Shown here: in pieces, positions 61,500 to 64,000 of the stretch | How the letters are laid out: each line of letters begins with the position of its first letter | Numbering within the stretch: position 1 is the stretch's first letter | Assembly: GCA_002928515.1 (NCBI GenBank) | Contig: PERI01000007.1 | Coordinates: 1 to 64,000 of the forward strand | Source: Hyphomicrobium sp. | GTDB taxonomy: Bacteria; Pseudomonadota; Alphaproteobacteria; Rhizobiales; Hyphomicrobiaceae | Length of the DNA stretch: 64,000 nt | Direction: 5' to 3' | Program-made: the position numbers and the translations under genes | The notes under the pieces: model-generated | What the model was told of the DNA's origin: nothing | Databases searched by the model: none | Seen by the model: the letters and a program-made list of their open reading frames with translations, nothing else

Positions 61500-63083
61500 T
61501 CAATTTTCCAACGCTGCAGCCGCATCGACAATGCCAGCACCCATTTCGTTCGACGTTGTACGACCGACTTTGCGCGCACTCTCTTTGAGCCTTTTACGAA
61601 TGTCGTCGGGCGATAACTTCGGATCGCGTTCAAGCATCAAAGCGGCGACACCTGAGACGTGAGCCGCAGCCATCGACGTACCTGACGAGATATCGTAGGC
61701 ACCGTTGGGAGCGGCCGCAATGATATCGACGCCGGGTGCGGCAACCGCGATGTAATCGCCGCGATTGGATTGCGCAAAAAGCGCGTCGCTTGTGTCGGTT
61801 GCGGTGACGGCGATGACTTTGGGATGCGCGCCTGGGTAAGCAGGTTTGGCCGATGGCCCGCCGTTGCCCGCAGCCGCAATCACGACGATGCCTTGCGCCA
61901 CCGCAGCGTCAATCGCTTGACCGAGCAGCGGATCGAGCGGACCGGCAAAGCTCATGTTGATAACGCGCGCGCCACTGGCGACCGACCAATCCATAGCTTT
62001 CAATAACGCCATTGTATGCGAGCGCGCAGCACCTGTGCCGGTGGTCGCAAATGCGCGCACGGCCAACATGTTTGAAGCTGGCGCAACGCTGGTCAACGCT
62101 TCCCGCGCACCAACAATGCCGGCAATCGCCGTGCCGTGTAGCTCAGGTTCGGGCTTGGTTTCGCCCAGCGCATCGAATGTGTCGGACACAGCGCCTGCAA
62201 GTGCAGGATGACGCGTGTCCATCGCCGTGTCGATGATGGCGACTTTCACGCGCACACCACGGGCGATTTTGTGTGCTTCGCTCAGTTGCAGTTTATCTGG
62301 CGCATACTGCGGTACCGGCAACGGGCGAGCCGCACCCTGGCTCGCAATGAATTCGTTATTAGGTTGTACGGTCTCGACGCGTGCATCGCCTGAAAGCTGT
62401 TGCAGCACGTCGGCTGTCGAGCGCGCATCGGGAATACGAAAACGCACAACGCGCACACCCAGCAGGCTCGATGTGTAAAGCGTTTGCCCATCGAGGCCAA
62501 ACGCCTGCGAGAGTTCGTTGACGGTGTTCGCGTCCGACCCGGCTTGCAGCGTCACCAACACTTCCCGGTCGCGCGCTTGCGGCGTGATCGCGCCGACGAT
62601 AGCAGGTGCGCTGCCTTGCGGACGCGGTGTCGGTGTCGGCGTAAAACGTTGCCCGGGCGGAATGACGACAACGCGACGACGCGGCGGTGGGTCGTCCGAT
62701 GTATCTGAAGTTTGCGGATCGTTTTGCGGGACAGGACGATCAGGAAGATCGGTGCGATCAGGCGGACTTTTGTCGTCTTCATCGCTGCTATCGCCACGCG
62801 GTGGCCACTTGGGCAAACGGCGCAGGATGTCGAGCACCGTGACCGCATCGGGCAGACCGACGGAACTGCCGTCGCTTGATGGTGGCCGAGGATCGCGATC
62901 TTTCGGATCGTCCTTCGGCGGTGTGTTGGGTGTGTCCGGATTTGAATTCGACGATGGCTCGCGTGGACCATCGTTACGCGATTGCGCGAAGGCAGGCGCG
63001 GCAAACAACAACGCACCACTTGCAACCAAAATCACGAAGCGACGGCATGCCATCATGGTGGACCTCATCGGCATTGTCATCAT
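61500..63083 (-). CDS. exported subtilisin-like (S8) serine protease
   Basis: 527 residues. Signal peptide ends near Ala-Phe-Ala-Gln. A Pro/Asp/Ser/Arg-rich disordered stretch (about 35-165) leads to an I9-like propeptide area (170-240) and the S8 catalytic domain: Asp in VAIIDTAMD near 280, His in ELHGTAIAGI near 310, and Ser in SSGTSMAAAHVSG near 470. It is probably a self-processed periplasmic or surface protease. The start overlaps the anti-sigma stop by four bases, so the ECF regulon and the protease form one operon. Several start codons are possible among the first ten residues. Confidence 0.9.
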   Translation of the reverse strand: MMTMPMRSTMMACRRFVILVASGALLFAAPAFAQSRNDGPREPSSNSNPDTPNTPPKDDPKDRDPRPPSSDGSSVGLPDAVTVLDILRRLPKWPPRGDSSDEDDKSPPDRTDLPDRPVPQNDPQTSDTSDDPPPRRRVVVIPPGQRFTPTPTPRPQGSAPAIVGAITPQARDREVLVTLQAGSDANTVNELSQAFGLDGQTLYTSSLLGVRVVRFRIPDARSTADVLQQLSGDARVETVQPNNEFIASQGAARPLPVPQYAPDKLQLSEAHKIARGVRVKVAIIDTAMDTRHPALAGAVSDTFDALGETKPEPELHGTAIAGIVGAREALTSVAPASNMLAVRAFATTGTGAARSHTMALLKAMDWSVASGARVINMSFAGPLDPLLGQAIDAAVAQGIVVIAAAGNGGPSAKPAYPGAHPKVIAVTATDTSDALFAQSNRGDYIAVAAPGVDIIAAAPNGAYDISSGTSMAAAHVSGVAALMLERDPKLSPDDIRKRLKESARKVGRTTSNEMGAGIVDAAAALEN

Positions 63084-63805
63084 GGCACGCTCGGCGCAAG
63101 CGATGCAAACGACACGAGGTCGGTGCGCGCTTTGAGTTTGGCCAAAATATCTTGCGAGGCCTGCTCAGAAAGAGCCTCACCGCTCACACGCACCCGGAAT
63201 AAGCCGCCCGCTTTCGGGCCTTCGACAATCGTGTAGCCGTTATCCGCGAGAAACGCCGACAAGGTTCCCGCAGGCGCGGCAGGCTGAAACGCAACAAGCG
63301 CAAACGTGCCGCTTTGCAAAGCCGCACTTGGACCCGACGCCGTGATATAGCCGTTCGCGTCTGAACCACTCGTCACAAGGGCACCGATCGAGGCGGCTTG
63401 CACGGCAATCGCGAGCGCAGCGGCAACGCCCGCGTAAGCAAGCTGCCGCGGCGTGAAGCCACCGAGACAATCGCCGATCTGATCGAACAACGATGTTTTC
63501 ACTGCATAGAGGCGCGCACGCGGTTCGGCTGCGATGCTGGCATGAAGTTTGGCAAGCGAGCGGTCGAGCACCGCGCGCGACGGATGAATGTCCTGATTGG
63601 CAGAAAACACCGTGTCCGCTTCCTCACGCGCTAAAGCGATGTGGTCGCGAACCTCGGGATGCAAAGCAGCATAGGCATCGACACGCGCTTTATCCGTCGC
63701 ACTGATTTTGCCAGAGACATACCATGGCAGAAGCGCTGCGATCTCGTCGGCCTCAGACAGGATTTCGTTATCGTGGTTCATGGCGTTGCTCATGGTCATG
63801 GCCAT
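63080..63805 (-). CDS. anti-sigma factor, membrane protein
   Basis: 241 residues, GAGG ribosome site six bases before the ATG. Cytosolic anti-sigma-like domain (LPWYVSGKISATDKARVDAY near 30-49, no zinc ligands), a single membrane helix near 125-145 (Leu-Ala-Tyr-Ala-Gly-Val-Ala-Ala-Ala-Leu-Ala) and a periplasmic domain of about 90 residues ending near Leu-Ala-Pro-Ser. It would hold the ECF factor of the upstream gene inactive until an envelope signal. Overlaps both neighbours. Confidence 0.82.
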   Translation of the reverse strand: MAMTMSNAMNHDNEILSEADEIAALLPWYVSGKISATDKARVDAYAALHPEVRDHIALAREEADTVFSANQDIHPSRAVLDRSLAKLHASIAAEPRARLYAVKTSLFDQIGDCLGGFTPRQLAYAGVAAALAIAVQAASIGALVTSGSDANGYITASGPSAALQSGTFALVAFQPAAPAGTLSAFLADNGYTIVEGPKAGGLFRVRVSGEALSEQASQDILAKLKARTDLVSFASLAPSVP

Positions 63806-64000
63806 CCTCTGTCGATGCCACGTTGCTGCAAAAGTTCGGATAACTTTTTGCGGGCATAAAACATGCGTGTTTTGACCGTCGCTTCCGGGATGCCGAGAAT
63901 TTCAGCGACATCCGAAACAGACTGTTCCTGGTAATAAACCAGATCGAGAATTTCGCGGTGCTCAGGTGACAGGCCTTGCATGGCAGCCCGCATGTGCGCA
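63796..64000 (-). CDS. ECF-type sigma-70 family factor, C-terminal part
   Basis: The frame enters from the right edge; only the region 4 part is inside the window. LSPEHREILDLVYYQEQSV leads to a helix-turn-helix, EILGIPEATVKTRMFYARKKL, that binds the -35 element. The Met at 63993 is internal. The stop overlaps the anti-sigma start, giving a sigma / anti-sigma / protease operon. Confidence 0.88.
   Translation of the reverse strand, partial: AHMRAAMQGLSPEHREILDLVYYQEQSVSDVAEILGIPEATVKTRMFYARKKLSELLQQRGIDRGWP

Noticed and set aside
1-64000. CRISPR array
   Set aside because: No regularly spaced repeat of 20-40 bases was seen on either strand; the only dense repeat is the six-base array at 6549-6734.

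Overview
The window reads as the chromosome of an alphaproteobacterium, most likely in the order Hyphomicrobiales (Rhizobiales). Pointers are the Rhizobiales-type porin with its Cys-Cys and coiled-coil start, an IalB-family protein, HspQ, the sdhE-mfd / recG-DUF502 / glmS-glmU neighbourhood, CelD-type acetyltransferase genes, and a perfect TTAA-N7-TTAA CtrA-type box. Genus cannot be given from sequence alone.

Region 1 (1 to about 9972) is an integrated mobile element. At its right end a P4-type tyrosine integrase (8620-9798, minus) faces a 14-bp match to a tRNA-Ser 3' end (9959-9972), taken as one attachment site. The other end was not found and is probably left of the window. Moving left come a small unknown gene, an AlpA-like helix-turn-helix protein, a RepA-like AAA ATPase, and a dense array of a GGGACA/TGTCCC hexamer around a GC palindrome (6549-6734) that looks like an iteron origin. 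Then come a compact five-gene operon of unknown function (3495-5930) whose last product carries a duplicated motif resembling the tail of phage head-maturation proteases, three tandem hairpins, a broken coding fragment, and an AT-richer Septu-like defence pair (ptuA/ptuB, 634-2993). The whole resembles a phage satellite or small integrative element with anti-phage cargo.

Region 2 (about 9973-26000) holds a probable structured small RNA with a strong terminator, two unknown membrane proteins, a DEAD-box RNA helicase, a GIY-YIG protein, a BaiN/HI0933-type flavoprotein, and a cell-surface glycan cluster (flippase, CelD-type acetyltransferase, JmjC/cupin-like protein, GT2 and GT87 glycosyltransferases), then a small secreted protein and a major porin.

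Region 3 (26000-43000) is mostly metabolism and envelope: a UbiH-type hydroxylase, an LpxL-type acyltransferase flanked by two 94 percent identical Cys-rich exported proteins, a membrane-anchored alpha/beta hydrolase, a GT21/HpnI-like glycosyltransferase, malyl-CoA lyase, HspQ, an IalB protein, a YejA-type solute-binding protein overlapping an acyl-CoA synthetase gene, and mfd with sdhE.

Region 4 (43000-64000) has recG, a DUF502 membrane protein, SPOR-domain proteins around glmS and glmU, two tandem zinc metalloproteases, malonyl-CoA decarboxylase, a small C39-like protein of unknown role, a transglutaminase-like protein, and a complete EF-P beta-lysylation set (efp, epmA, epmB). It ends in an ECF sigma factor / anti-sigma / subtilisin-like protease operon that runs off the right edge. 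No rRNA, intact tRNA or CRISPR array was seen.
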